A stretch of DNA of 64,000 nucleotides from Methanofollis aquaemaris (GTDB lineage: Archaea; Halobacteriota; Methanomicrobia; Methanomicrobiales; Methanofollaceae): assembly GCF_017357525.1 (NCBI RefSeq), contig NZ_CP036172.1:124001-188000 (forward strand), given 5' to 3'. Below the pieces are notes generated by a model. That model saw nothing but the letters and a program-made list of their open reading frames with translations, had not been told where the DNA came from and did no database searches. A program made the position numbers and the translations under genes. How positions within the stretch are numbered: the first letter of the stretch is position 1; each line of letters begins with the position of its first letter. Below, piece by piece: positions 50,571 to 59,508 of the stretch.

Positions 50571-51566
50571 GTGTCGCGAAAAAATGATCGTCTTGCCATC
50601 ATAATCTTTGGCATTATTATCATCACCGTTGCCGTTGTCGGGGCTACTGTACTTCTCAATGAGTCCCGGGAGAACGAGAACGATGCCGCCGAGATCGCGG
50701 GACACGGGACGATGAAGTACATCGATCTTGAGGGGGGATTCTACGGAATTATCGCGGATGATGGAAAACAATACCTGCCGCTTCATTTCAGGGGATATAT
50801 TGCGGACGACACAGAGGTCGATTTCAAAGCGAACGTATCTGAAAAGACGGTAACAATTCAGCAGTGGGGTACTCCGGTCGAGATCATCTCGCTGGAACGC
50901 ACCGGCGGGCCGATGCAGGTCTCCGAGTTGCTCCAGAAACCGGTATACGAGACACCGGTAACCATCTACGGCACCGTTAGTCGTCTCTACGAAACTTTTT
51001 CCCCCACCTTCATATTGTCGAGCGGCAGAGATGCATCGGTTACTGTCTGGTACGGATTAACAGGAGAGGGCAACGGGCAGGATAACGGCGATCGCACTGT
51101 CAATGATGACGCCGTCGATAAGAATGAGAGTTTATCTCCTTCTTCCATCCATGATCCTGTCGCAGGGATCGAAAACGGCGATCTTGTCGTGGTCAGGGGT
51201 GTCCTAAAACAAAACAGTCAGACCGGCCAGGAGATCGATTTCTGGATGGATGAGATCACTCTTTCCGGTCCTCCCGGCGGTGTCGACCCCGCCCGGACGA
51301 TGGTCGAGGACTTCATACGCGATTCAGACGAGTATGCCGCACATAGTGGTCAAAAACTCGGCCTTCAGAGCGCCATCACCACCGAATGGTATCCGACGGT
51401 CACCCTCTACACCTATACGTTCCTTGCAAGGGCGGATGCAGATTCTTCATACATGAATCTGGTCACCGCAGAAATAACCGTCACGGAAGAGAAGATCGTC
51501 GATGCGAATTATGAGGTCTCCAGGATCGATACAAAACCGGAGATCACGGAGACTTCATATCCATAG
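50571..51566 (+). CDS. Membrane-anchored protein with OB-fold-like domains
   Basis: A 331-residue protein with one N-terminal helix (about 9-28) and an outside-facing remainder. VTIYGTVSRLYE ... DLVVVRGVLKQ looks like a five-strand OB-fold of the nucleic-acid-binding or bacterial OB type. A long acidic Asn/Asp-rich insert (about 160-185) follows. Function unknown. GTG at 50571 is used because GATATAATATTATAT stands about 10-25 bases before it; an ATG at 50583 is out of frame. Confidence 0.6.
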   Translation: MSRKNDRLAIIIFGIIIITVAVVGATVLLNESRENENDAAEIAGHGTMKYIDLEGGFYGIIADDGKQYLPLHFRGYIADDTEVDFKANVSEKTVTIQQWGTPVEIISLERTGGPMQVSELLQKPVYETPVTIYGTVSRLYETFSPTFILSSGRDASVTVWYGLTGEGNGQDNGDRTVNDDAVDKNESLSPSSIHDPVAGIENGDLVVVRGVLKQNSQTGQEIDFWMDEITLSGPPGGVDPARTMVEDFIRDSDEYAAHSGQKLGLQSAITTEWYPTVTLYTYTFLARADADSSYMNLVTAEITVTEEKIVDANYEVSRIDTKPEITETSYP

Positions 51567-51624
51567 ATCTCTTTTTCTTGCTCTCTAAATTTCCTGATTC
51601 GGGGATGTGAACGGTGTTGGGAAC

Positions 51625-51773
51625 TAGACCGGTATGATCCACGCCTCGGCACAACTCATACTACTCATCCAGATTAGTACGAATCATGATTAGGGCCTTC
51701 GTCGACCGGGAGGAAGAGCGTCGGTCACATTCAGGTGATCAGTTCGGTCTTTCTTCACTAGACCGGTGAAGCA
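51625..51773. repeat. Short direct repeat flanking an intergenic segment
   Basis: ACTAGACCGGT occurs at about 51625-51635 and again at about 51759-51769. Nothing else is recognisable between. Confidence 0.3.
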
Positions 51774-51774
51774 C

Positions 51775-52100
51775 TCATTCGATCACTTCCCGGTGGCCGC
51801 CCCTCGCCGGACCGATGCGCCGGATTCTGCCTTCTTTCCGCAATTTCGCGATCTGCTTTTCGACCGCTCTTGGCGTGATACTTAACCTTTCTGCACCTTC
51901 TCTGGCTGCGAGTCCGGGTTCGACCCTCAACAAGTCAAGAATTTTCTCCGAACTTTTCTCCTCTTCCCGGTGCACCACAGCGGTGAAGAGGCAGCCCTCC
52001 CGGTCGTCGATGAAGTCGATATGGGGCCAGTCTTCGAGAGCTCGTTTGATGCCCGAGCCAGGACCCCCGTACGGCGCAATCCCCTGGCGATATATGACAC
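51775..52100 (-). pseudogene. C-terminal remnant of an AlbA_2/RecG-like ATP-binding protein
   Basis: Reads GSGIKRALEDWPHIDFIDDR, EGCLFTAVVHREEE, then a winged helix (ILDLLRVEPGLAAREGAERL, KLRKEGRIRRIGPARGG) to the stop. This is the end of a COG2865-like protein, of a subtype different from the copies at 22.8-26.4 kb. The frame stays open to 52413 but has no conserved content there; the AlbA_2 and most of the ATPase domain are missing. Confidence 0.55.
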
Positions 52101-52429
52101 CAGAATGGGATTTCTGATACTGGGGCTCTGCCCTCGAGATCCCCGGGACGAAGATAAAGTCGGGAAGGCACACAGACAACGGTGAAGAGAGGGGTACCTT
52201 CTCTGGAGTTATCTTCGCTGAGGAGTCCTGAAGGGCGGCAATTCCAATCGCAAAACCATTGATCCAGAGGGTTTCAACAGATCTGATCTTCCGTTTGCTC
52301 TCCTTTTTGACGATGATCCCATGGCAACGCAGGTGATGCAGATGTTTGGGATGAGATGGGACTTTACCCCTCTTCTGAAGTGCACAGGTCCAGACCACCT
52401 GGAACGGGATCATCGCCAGACGATCAAGT

Positions 52430-52440
52430 ATAAATTCTCC
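52430..52440 (+). promoter_or_regulatory. TATA box of hicBA
   Basis: AAGTATAAATT is centred about 24 bases before the hicB ATG. Confidence 0.5.
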
Positions 52441-52458
52441 AGATTGCCAGGTAGTGGT

Positions 52459-52662
52459 ATGAAACTGCGGGTTGTGCTTGAGCCGAGTGAAGAAGGGGGG
52501 TACACGGTTTCCGTACCGAGCCTTCCAGGCTGCATCAGTGAGGGGGATACGAAAGAAGAAGCATTGAAAAATATCAGAGAAGCGATTGATCTCTACCTCG
52601 AAACTGTCGAGGACGATTATGTTTTTACCGACCGGTCCGAGCAGATCGAGATCGCCGTATGA
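52459..52662 (+). CDS. hicB: HicB family antitoxin
   Basis: A 67-residue HicB. It has KLRVVLEPSEEGGYTVSVPS, then LPGCISEGDTKEEALKNIRE, the partial RNase-H-like fold that masks HicA. It lacks a DNA-binding tail, so autoregulation may be by other means. Its stop overlaps the hicA start by four bases. Confidence 0.88.
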   Translation: MKLRVVLEPSEEGGYTVSVPSLPGCISEGDTKEEALKNIREAIDLYLETVEDDYVFTDRSEQIEIAV

Positions 52663-52886
52663 ATAAGGTGCCTGTTCTGAATTACGACAGGATCGTTACG
52701 GCCCTTCAGAGAGATGGATGGGTCGTGGTCCGGCAACGGGGCAGCCATCTCCGCCTGCAAAAGCACCTCCCCGATACAACCCTGAAACTGACCGTGCCCA
52801 TGCATACGCCGGTCAAGCGTTCGACGCTGTCACATATTTTGAAACAGGCCAACATGACTGTCGAAGAACTTAAGAATCTTCTATAA
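52659..52886 (+). CDS. hicA: HicA family mRNA interferase toxin
   Basis: A 75-residue HicA with the double-stranded-RNA-binding-like fold. The catalytic histidine is in RQRGSHLRLQK, and TLKLTVPMHTPVKRSTL follows. It cleaves mRNA when HicB is lost. The pair is the only complete toxin-antitoxin unit seen in the window, at the border of a region of decayed genes. Confidence 0.88.
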   Translation: MNKVPVLNYDRIVTALQRDGWVVVRQRGSHLRLQKHLPDTTLKLTVPMHTPVKRSTLSHILKQANMTVEELKNLL

Positions 52887-52984
52887 ATCAGCGGAGACTC
52901 GTTCCCTCTTTTTTGCTCCGGTCATGAGGGGGGCGGGGCGGTGATCCCGTGAGGCCCCTCCCGGCCCCGACAATACTTACACCT

Positions 52985-53405
52985 TTCCAGCAGGTTTTCA
53001 GCAGATTTCCAGCAGGTGCCGCGACGATCAAACGCCGAGGAGAAGCGTTTGATCTCACATTACTAGTACAGATAGAGAGACGCGTCTCTCTCTTAGTACT
53101 AAAGTACAGCAAAACCCACACCCACCCGGTGGCCGGGGTTCTCATGGGTCTGCGGGTGTGGGTGTGTGTGCGAGATCCGAAATGGTGTAACCGATCCCCT
53201 GATCTCGACGAGTGAGAGAGATCATCTCGATCAGATCGCACTACGCCGCCTTTTGAGTGACGTCGCCCTCCGCGAACTGCTACAAACGGCTGGAAAGGCG
53301 GGGGGGTTGCTGGAAGTGACTGTGTCCGGGGTTCCAGAATTGCCGGCGGGTTCATGGGTGGGGGTGCATCGATCTCGGCTGCTGTGATCTCTGTGATGGA
53401 GGGCG
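52985..53405. repeat. Long direct repeat with palindromes, unit 1
   Basis: About 420 bases, matched at 53588-53987. It contains short CAGCAGG/CAGCAG repeats at the front, the exact inverted repeat GATCAAACGC/GCGTTTGATC (53026-53054), a long hairpin AGTACAGATAGAGAGACG/CGTCTCTCTCTTAGTACT (53065-53100), and GAGAGAGATCATCTCGATCAG. Neither strand holds a convincing gene. An AlbA_2-type remnant follows. Confidence 0.65.
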
Positions 53406-53575
53406 GGACCGGGCCGGGAGCAGAGGGGATCTTGATCGGAATCTTATGTGGGTGTATGACGGAGAAGTCGATGGTTGAGTTCCTTGCAGTTGCCAACTGG
53501 ACCATGCACACCACGTTCAGGGACCAGATCCTCAGACTTTTGCTTGATGCCCAGGCTACAGGAAGGGGGGCCGCC
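53405..53575 (+). pseudogene. AlbA_2-type winged-helix remnant, third copy
   Basis: MTEKSMVEFLAVANWTMHTT then FRDQILRLLLDA matches the copy at 22760-23140 (MTEKPMVELLTVAGRTNRTR, FRDQVLRPLLDA). No start, stop or remaining domains. Confidence 0.5.
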
Positions 53576-53587
53576 GACCTTTGCAGC

Positions 53588-53987
53588 ATTGCAGCAGGTT
53601 TGCAGCAGGATTGCAGCAGGTGCTGCACCGATCGAACGGCGAGGAGAGGGGTTGGATCTGCCAGTACTTAGTACAGAGAGAGACGCGTCTCTCTCTCTGT
53701 ACTATGTTGCAGCAAAACCCACATCCACCCGGTAGCCGGGGTTCTCATGGATCTGGAGGGGGGTGTGGGTGTGAGATCTGAAATGTTGCAACCGATCTCC
53801 TGATCTCGGCGAGTGAGAGAGATCATCTCGATCAGACCGCACCGCATCGCCCGTTGAGTGACGCCGCCCTCCGCGAATTGCTACAAACGGCTGGAAAGGC
53901 GGGGGGGTTGCTGGAAGTGACTCTGTCAGGTGTTCTGGATTGCCGGCGGGTTCATGGGTGGGGTGCATCGATCTCGGTCGTTGCGAA
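53588..53987. repeat. Long direct repeat with palindromes, unit 2
   Basis: Diverged copy of 52985-53405. The CAGCAGG run is repeated more regularly here (TTGCAGCAGG units), and the hairpin at 53670-53703 (AGTACAGAGAGAGACG/CGTCTCTCTCTCTGTACT) is nearly perfect. GTGAGAGAGATCATCTCGAT and AACGGCTGGAAAGGCGGGG are unchanged from unit 1. Also followed by an AlbA_2 remnant (54060-54155). Confidence 0.65.
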
Positions 53988-54059
53988 GTGTGTGACGAGG
54001 GACGGGTGGTGCTGGTGATCTCGGCCGGCGTTCAGGTAGAAGGGTGGGCAATTTGTCCA

Positions 54060-54155
54060 GGTGCTATGGAGGCCGGGGCACGAAGGGACGAGGGTGGAAC
54101 CATGGTGGATCTCGATCAGGAGAGTGTCGAGGTCTTGCGTGCGTGCATGGCTTGA
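54060..54155 (+). pseudogene. AlbA_2-type linker remnant, fourth copy
   Basis: The end of the frame reads MVDLDQESVEVLRACMA, matching the linker MDLDQESVEILRACM at 26210-26260. It stops after 30 residues. Confidence 0.45.
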
Positions 54156-54715
54156 TGAGAGGCCGTAACCGACTCCCGGACAGCGTAGTGATGGCGGCCG
54201 GGTAATGGGCGGGAACCCGTATGTGATAGTGCTGGATGGCAGGGGGAAGGAACGGGTCTCTCAAAGGCGGCGGCAAGAACGGTGGGTGTGGGGAACTCGA
54301 ATGGAGGGGTGTGCACGCGAACACCAGAAGGATCACCGGGATGAGTTTTCATCATCCCTATTCTCAGAGTGCAGAACATCGGCCTCCTTGCCCGGCGTGA
54401 GGGGGACTGGGTCTTCCCGCCGTCGAAAGACGTTGCGACAGACTCCTCCCCCTCGTCCATCATCTCGTCGATGACGCGGGAAACGGTCTCCTTCAGCCCC
54501 GTGGCAGTCAGGCTGGCGGTGAGGCGGTCCCGCAGCCGGCCCTCCCGGTCTTCGAGGACAGCGAAGATGAAGGCTTCGAGTTCGCTCTCCCGCACCCCGC
54601 CGGCCCGCGTGATGCGGCTGTCGAGGAGGCGGGCGAGGTGGTCGTGCTCGTCTGTCACGTCGAGGATGGAGGAGAGGTCCATGACGACGGTGAAGCCCCG
54701 GGCGGAGGGTGGCAT
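54116..54715 (-). CDS. Unidentified protein; family repeated as a fragment at 63.8 kb
   Basis: A frame of 199 residues from MPPSARGFTVVMDLSSILD. The first 95 residues look real: DEHDHLARLLDSRITRAGG, ESELEAFIFAVLEDREGR and a helical KETVSRVIDEMMDEGEESV. The C-terminal half is Pro/Arg-rich and may be out-of-frame decay. A second copy of its first 35 residues ([20 protein letters not shown]) lies at 63800-63905. ACCCTTTATC upstream is shared by both copies. Confidence 0.4.
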   Translation of the reverse strand: MPPSARGFTVVMDLSSILDVTDEHDHLARLLDSRITRAGGVRESELEAFIFAVLEDREGRLRDRLTASLTATGLKETVSRVIDEMMDEGEESVATSFDGGKTQSPSRRARRPMFCTLRIGMMKTHPGDPSGVRVHTPPFEFPTPTVLAAAFERPVPSPCHPALSHTGSRPLPGRHHYAVRESVTASHQAMHARKTSTLS

Positions 54716-54976
54716 GGGGAAGAGTCGGAGGGGGAGGAGATAAAGGGTGGGGGGTATGGAGGGCAAGGCATGCCGGTGATGGGCTCGGGGTGATGGCTTC
54801 AGGTCGATGAGGCAGCCGCGATAGCGGTCGATGGAGGATTGCAGATTAAAAAATTTGGATTGATTTCCTCTCCCTATATGGAAAAGTATAGGTCTATAAC
54901 TGTTGAAATAGAAAACAGTACTCCATAACAAATTATTCTGGCTTATGAAAATAGTCTCACAAAGGAGATGAATCCA
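54716..54976. other. Promoter region of the winged-helix gene
   Basis: The composition falls to AT-rich after about 54845. CCCTATATGG at about 54873-54882 and GTATAGGTCTATAAC at 54887-54902 are TATA candidates. AAAGGAG at 54961-54967 is a strong Shine-Dalgarno, nine bases before GTG 54977. Confidence 0.4.
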
Positions 54977-55609
54977 GTGTTAACAAAAGCACATTCATTG
55001 ATTGAAGAACTCGGTGAAATTATTCAGGGCACAATTCAGAACGAAGATCCCGAACTTCTGAAGAAAAAGAACCAGATTGGGGCTCTTAATCTCGCAATGA
55101 ATCAGTTAACGGCCTGTGAACTCCATGTTCCAGAGGATCTGAAACTCAGGAAAGAATCTCTTGAAGATGAGGTTGCTCGGATGGGCGATCCGGATGTAGT
55201 TCTTCCCGTGATGCATGATGAACTTGTTGAGTTAGTTCACATGATTGAAATTCATTTTAATGATTCTAGAGGTCGGTCTGGGAAAGCAAGAATAAGAAAA
55301 AATAAAAAATCTTTCAAGAATTTACATAAAGAGAATAAATCATTCAGTTCCGGTGAAATAACTCCTAGAAACGTATTGAAATTAGTTCTTATTGATGTTC
55401 TTCGTGATATGGGAGGGCGTGGTGGTGTTGGTGAGATTAAGGATGAAATGATCATAAGAATAGGAGACCAATTCACAGATAAAGACAAAGAGCAGCATTC
55501 TAGCGGGTATGCCCGTTGGTGGTATAATACGCAGTGGGTTCGGCAAGAATTAGTGTTCGATGGTGTCCTAAGGGACGATTCGCCCAGAGGAGTCTGGGAA
55601 CTTAAATAA
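54977..55609 (+). CDS. Coiled-coil protein with Mrr-N-like winged helix
   Basis: A 210-residue protein. The first 130 residues are helical and charged. The C-terminus (about 130-210) reads VLKLVLIDVLRDMGGRGGVG, EIKDEMIIRIG, SGYARWWYNTQWVRQELVFD and SPRGVWEL, the winged-helix pattern of Mrr N-terminal and similar restriction-linked domains; no nuclease domain is attached. The Shine-Dalgarno favours GTG at 54977, though an ATG at 54968 is in frame. AT-rich codon use differs from the core. It precedes the helicase locus and could be its regulator or specificity part (inference). Confidence 0.65.
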   Translation: MLTKAHSLIEELGEIIQGTIQNEDPELLKKKNQIGALNLAMNQLTACELHVPEDLKLRKESLEDEVARMGDPDVVLPVMHDELVELVHMIEIHFNDSRGRSGKARIRKNKKSFKNLHKENKSFSSGEITPRNVLKLVLIDVLRDMGGRGGVGEIKDEMIIRIGDQFTDKDKEQHSSGYARWWYNTQWVRQELVFDGVLRDDSPRGVWELK

Positions 55610-55999
55610 GGAATCATTATATGAATGGTCTCTGGAGGTGAACAGGATTTGAATCAGTCCCCTTGCGTTACTTACCCCCCTTTCATGATATATCCTGGGT
55701 TCTCCTTCAGTATAGTCCACATCGCCTGCATACCAGATATTCGGATCACTGAAACACGTACCTGCGGTCTTAAGGAGATATACAAACTAGGAATCACTTC
55801 GTTTTGGCGAAGAACATTTATCCAGACGAATGTTTATATGAAGCAATTCATGGATCGAAATAATTTTTCTTTAAGGGGCAATCGTCAAACGTGATAATAG
55901 ATCCCAACCAAATTACAGAAGGACGCGTATCGATAAGAATCATATGACATATAGTGTAACGATTCATAATCTCTCTTCATACTAGAAAGGGTCTTTAGA
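55610..55999. other. AT-rich intergenic region before the helicase gene
   Basis: No gene supported; a plus frame at 55625-55894 has no family resemblance. The final 100 bases contain the likely promoter (CATATGACATATAGTG around 55942-55957) and AGAAAGGGTC just before the helicase ATG. Confidence 0.35.
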
Positions 56000-58900
56000 A
56001 TGGGAAAACTTGAAGATCTCAAACCTGGTGCAACTGTAAAGGGAATTCTTTCTGATTCGCTCGTCACCGTGGTCAGTGTCCGGAAGTTCTCCGATGACGC
56101 CGTGGAGTTGACCTACAAGGACGCCAACGGAAATGTTGCAAACCTGCTGCTCTACCGGAGCAACGAACCCACATTTAGCATTGCAGAAAACGGACAACCC
56201 TGGAGTTTTGACGCCAACCCTGCCCTGTTCAAACTCGCATCCGAGGCACGCCGCATACAACTGGCATATCTCTTCGATCCTTTGCTTGCTGTTCACACTT
56301 CCCTTGTAGAACCCCTTCCCCACCAGATCACTGCGGTATATGACTCAATGCTCTCAAGGCAGCCGCTTCGCTTTCTCCTTGCCGACGATCCTGGTGCTGG
56401 AAAGACCATCATGGCAGGTTTACTCATCAAAGAACTCATCGCCCGTGGAGACCTCCAAAGGTGCATGATCGTCTGCCCGGGAAATCTTGTCGAACAGTGG
56501 CAGGATGAAATGGACCAAAAATTCCATGTGCCTTTCGAGATTCTGACCCGAGACAAAATAGAAGCTTCGCGCACTGGCAATTGGTTTTCTGAAAATCCCC
56601 TTGCTATCTGCCGCCTCGATCAACTCAGTCGAAGCGAAGATATCCAGAATAACCTGAAAGGAAACGACTGGGATCTTGTGATCTGTGATGAAGCACACAA
56701 GATGAGCGCAACCTATTATGGAAAGGACATTAAACCAACCAAGAGATACAAACTCGGACGTCTCCTCTCCTCGTACACCCGTAATTTCCTTCTTCTCACG
56801 GCCACTCCCCATAATGGGAAGGAGGCTGATTTCCAGCTCTTCATGGCTCTGCTGGATAGTGACCGGTTCGAAGGACATTTCCGCGACGGTGTCCATGCAG
56901 TTGACACATCAGATCTGATGCGTCGGCTTGTCAAAGAGGAAATCGTCAAATTTGACGGGAAACCTCTCTTTCCGGAACGATATGCTTACACGGTCAATTA
57001 CACTCTCTCAGACGCGGAGGCCGCACTCTATGAAGCGGTCACATCATATGTCCGTACAGAGTTCAACCGGGCCGAGAACCTTGAAAAAAATACGCGATTA
57101 AATGTTGGTTTTGCACTGACTGTTCTCCAAAGGCGGCTTGCATCTTCCCCAGAAGCGATATACCACTCTCTGATACGCCGAAAAAAAAGATTGGAGAAAC
57201 GTGTTACAGAGAAACAACTTCCGCAGCCGGGTGAGCAAACACTCTGTTCATGGGAAGGAGGCCTGCCTTCGTGGGAAGAAGACAATCTAGATGACGAACT
57301 TGAGGGCTTGCCGGATTACGAACTCGAAAAATTTGAGGACCAGAGTGTTGACAGGGCAAGCGCTGCAGGGACAATCGAAGGACTCAGGGAAGAGATCAGA
57401 ATTCTGAATCAACTCGAAAAATCAGCGAAGGACGTTTGTGATTTTGGTGTTGATCGCAAGTGGGAGGAGTTGTCGCAGGTTCTCCAAGACAATCCAGAGA
57501 TGTTTGATGCCGCCGGAAACCGGCGCAAAATAATTATTTTTTCAGAACACCGCGATACGGTTCTCTATCTCCAAAAAAAGATTCGGTCTCTGCTTGGCCA
57601 TCCAGAAGCAGTTGTTACCATCATGGGGGGAATGGGACGAGAACAGCGAAAAAACGCTGAAATGGCATTTACTCAGGATAAGAATGTAGTTGTTCTCGTT
57701 GCAACCGATGCAGCAGGGGAGGGTATCAATCTACAGCGGGCTCACCTGATGGTCAATTATGATCTCCCATGGAATCCAAACAGGATCGAACAGCGTTTCG
57801 GCCGAATCCATCGTATCGGCCAGACCGAAGTCTGCCATCTCTGGAATCTTGTGGCTAGCAATACCCGTGAGGGTGAAGTGTATCGTCGGTTGCTTGAGAA
57901 GTTAAATACAGAGAGAAACGCCCTGGGCGGTCGGGTCTTCGATGTACTCGGGCGGGTAACCTTTGAGGACAAACCACTTAGGAAATTGTTGATAGACGCA
58001 ATAAGATATGGAAATAGGCCAGATGTCAGAGAGAAACTAAACAGGGTTGTTGATTCTGCCCTTGACCGTAAAAACCTAGCGAACCTTCTTGAAGAGCGTG
58101 CACTTGCCCATGATTCGATGGACACGCGCAAGGTACAACATATCAGGAAGGAAATGGAGCGGGCTGATGCCAGGCGCCTTCAACCCCATTATATCGAAGC
58201 ATTCTTCCTTGCAGCATTCCACCACCTTGGAGGAACGATCAAGAGGCGGGAAGCGGGACGATATGAAATCTCCCGTGTCCCCTCCGTAATTAGAACGAGG
58301 AACCTGGTGATCGGGGCCCGTGCAGCGATTATTTCGAGGTACGAACGAATCACCTTTGATAAGAATATGGTGAACGTTCTTGGAAAACCTAAGGCGGAAT
58401 TTGTGTGCCCGGGTCATCCACTCCTCGATACTGTGATTGACGTTATACAGGAACAGAACCGCGATCTTCTCCGGCAGGGTACCGTGCTTGTCGATGAGGC
58501 GAATCATGTAGACGAACCAAGGATTATTGTCGTGCTCGAACACTCCCTTCAGGATGGAAAGACTGACAGGAACGGGAAGCCGAGAATCATTTCACGCCGG
58601 CTCCAGTTTATCGAGGCCGATTCGTCAGGTCATTTCATCAATGCGGGATATGCACCATACCTTGATTGCCGCCCTCCCTCTGAAGAAGAGATGGCTCTTC
58701 TGGATCCAGAAATAGTATCATCTATTCCTGAGAATTTTGAGGACTTAATCATGGGATTTGCTGTTGCACATCTTGTTCCAGGACACTTGGATGAGGTCTC
58801 TTCCTATCGTCAGACCCTCGTGGACAAGACCCAGCGGGAAGTTCAGGCCCGGTTGACAAAGGAGATTAATTACTGGGATTACCAGAAGGCACGGCTTGAG

Positions 58901-59503
58901 GAGGAGGAGAGGGCGGGGAAAATAAATGCCAAGATGAACTCGAATAAAGCCCGGCATCGTGCGGAAGAACTCTCCTCTCGTCTAGAACATCGGATGTCAG
59001 AACTGGAGAAAGAACGCAATATTTCACCCCTTCCCCCCCACATCGTTGGTGGAGCACTGGTTATTCCTGCCAGTTGTTTTGCACGTCAGAAGGGTGAAGA
59101 GAGTGACCATTGTGCATCCGCAGAGGAAAGATCCCGGATAGAGCAGATAGCGATGGATGCTGTGATGAAGGCTGAATGCTCACTTGGATATGTACCCCGC
59201 GATGTTCACAAGGAAAACTATGGGTATGATATTGAGTCGTCCATTCCCGATACCGGGAAATTACGGTTCATTGAGGTGAAAGGTCGGGCACAGGGTGCGT
59301 CGACGGTAACGGTAACGAAAAACGAAATTCTTACGGCGTTCAATAAACCAGACGATTTCATCCTTGCACTTGTCCTCGTGAACGGAGATGATTCTACGAC
59401 AAAGTACGTGAAGCGCCCCTTCTCCCGGGAACCGGATTTCGGGGTTACCAGCATCAATTACAATCTCAATGAACTGCTTGAAAATGCCCGGGATCCGTGG
59501 TGA
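56000..59503 (+). CDS. SNF2-type (DrmD-like) helicase with C-terminal DUF3883
   Basis: A 1167-residue superfamily 2 helicase. A small N-terminal domain (about 8-60) is typical of DISARM-type helicases. Walker A is ADDPGAGKTIMAG (about 128-140), DEAH box CDEAHKM (about 229), LLTATPHNG (about 265); the second lobe has FSEHRDTVLYLQ, VATDAAGEGINLQ and RFGRIHRIGQT, the SNF2 arginine-finger motif. The last 120 residues are DUF3883: NYGYDIES and RFIEVKGRA give the D...ExK of PD-(D/E)xK nucleases. It probably translocates on DNA in a restriction-like role. The next gene overlaps or abuts its stop. Confidence 0.88.
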   Translation: MGKLEDLKPGATVKGILSDSLVTVVSVRKFSDDAVELTYKDANGNVANLLLYRSNEPTFSIAENGQPWSFDANPALFKLASEARRIQLAYLFDPLLAVHTSLVEPLPHQITAVYDSMLSRQPLRFLLADDPGAGKTIMAGLLIKELIARGDLQRCMIVCPGNLVEQWQDEMDQKFHVPFEILTRDKIEASRTGNWFSENPLAICRLDQLSRSEDIQNNLKGNDWDLVICDEAHKMSATYYGKDIKPTKRYKLGRLLSSYTRNFLLLTATPHNGKEADFQLFMALLDSDRFEGHFRDGVHAVDTSDLMRRLVKEEIVKFDGKPLFPERYAYTVNYTLSDAEAALYEAVTSYVRTEFNRAENLEKNTRLNVGFALTVLQRRLASSPEAIYHSLIRRKKRLEKRVTEKQLPQPGEQTLCSWEGGLPSWEEDNLDDELEGLPDYELEKFEDQSVDRASAAGTIEGLREEIRILNQLEKSAKDVCDFGVDRKWEELSQVLQDNPEMFDAAGNRRKIIIFSEHRDTVLYLQKKIRSLLGHPEAVVTIMGGMGREQRKNAEMAFTQDKNVVVLVATDAAGEGINLQRAHLMVNYDLPWNPNRIEQRFGRIHRIGQTEVCHLWNLVASNTREGEVYRRLLEKLNTERNALGGRVFDVLGRVTFEDKPLRKLLIDAIRYGNRPDVREKLNRVVDSALDRKNLANLLEERALAHDSMDTRKVQHIRKEMERADARRLQPHYIEAFFLAAFHHLGGTIKRREAGRYEISRVPSVIRTRNLVIGARAAIISRYERITFDKNMVNVLGKPKAEFVCPGHPLLDTVIDVIQEQNRDLLRQGTVLVDEANHVDEPRIIVVLEHSLQDGKTDRNGKPRIISRRLQFIEADSSGHFINAGYAPYLDCRPPSEEEMALLDPEIVSSIPENFEDLIMGFAVAHLVPGHLDEVSSYRQTLVDKTQREVQARLTKEINYWDYQKARLEEEERAGKINAKMNSNKARHRAEELSSRLEHRMSELEKERNISPLPPHIVGGALVIPASCFARQKGEESDHCASAEERSRIEQIAMDAVMKAECSLGYVPRDVHKENYGYDIESSIPDTGKLRFIEVKGRAQGASTVTVTKNEILTAFNKPDDFILALVLVNGDDSTTKYVKRPFSREPDFGVTSINYNLNELLENARDPW

Positions 59504-59508
59504 TAGTG

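Noticed and set aside
52985-53987. CRISPR array or rRNA-like structured region
   Set aside because: Only two long units occur, without regular spacers, and no rRNA or CRISPR leader features are seen.
55640-55670. Possible tRNA T-arm on the minus strand (GATTCAAATCC-like)
   Set aside because: The flanking bases do not form a T-stem or an acceptor, so it is not a tRNA remnant.
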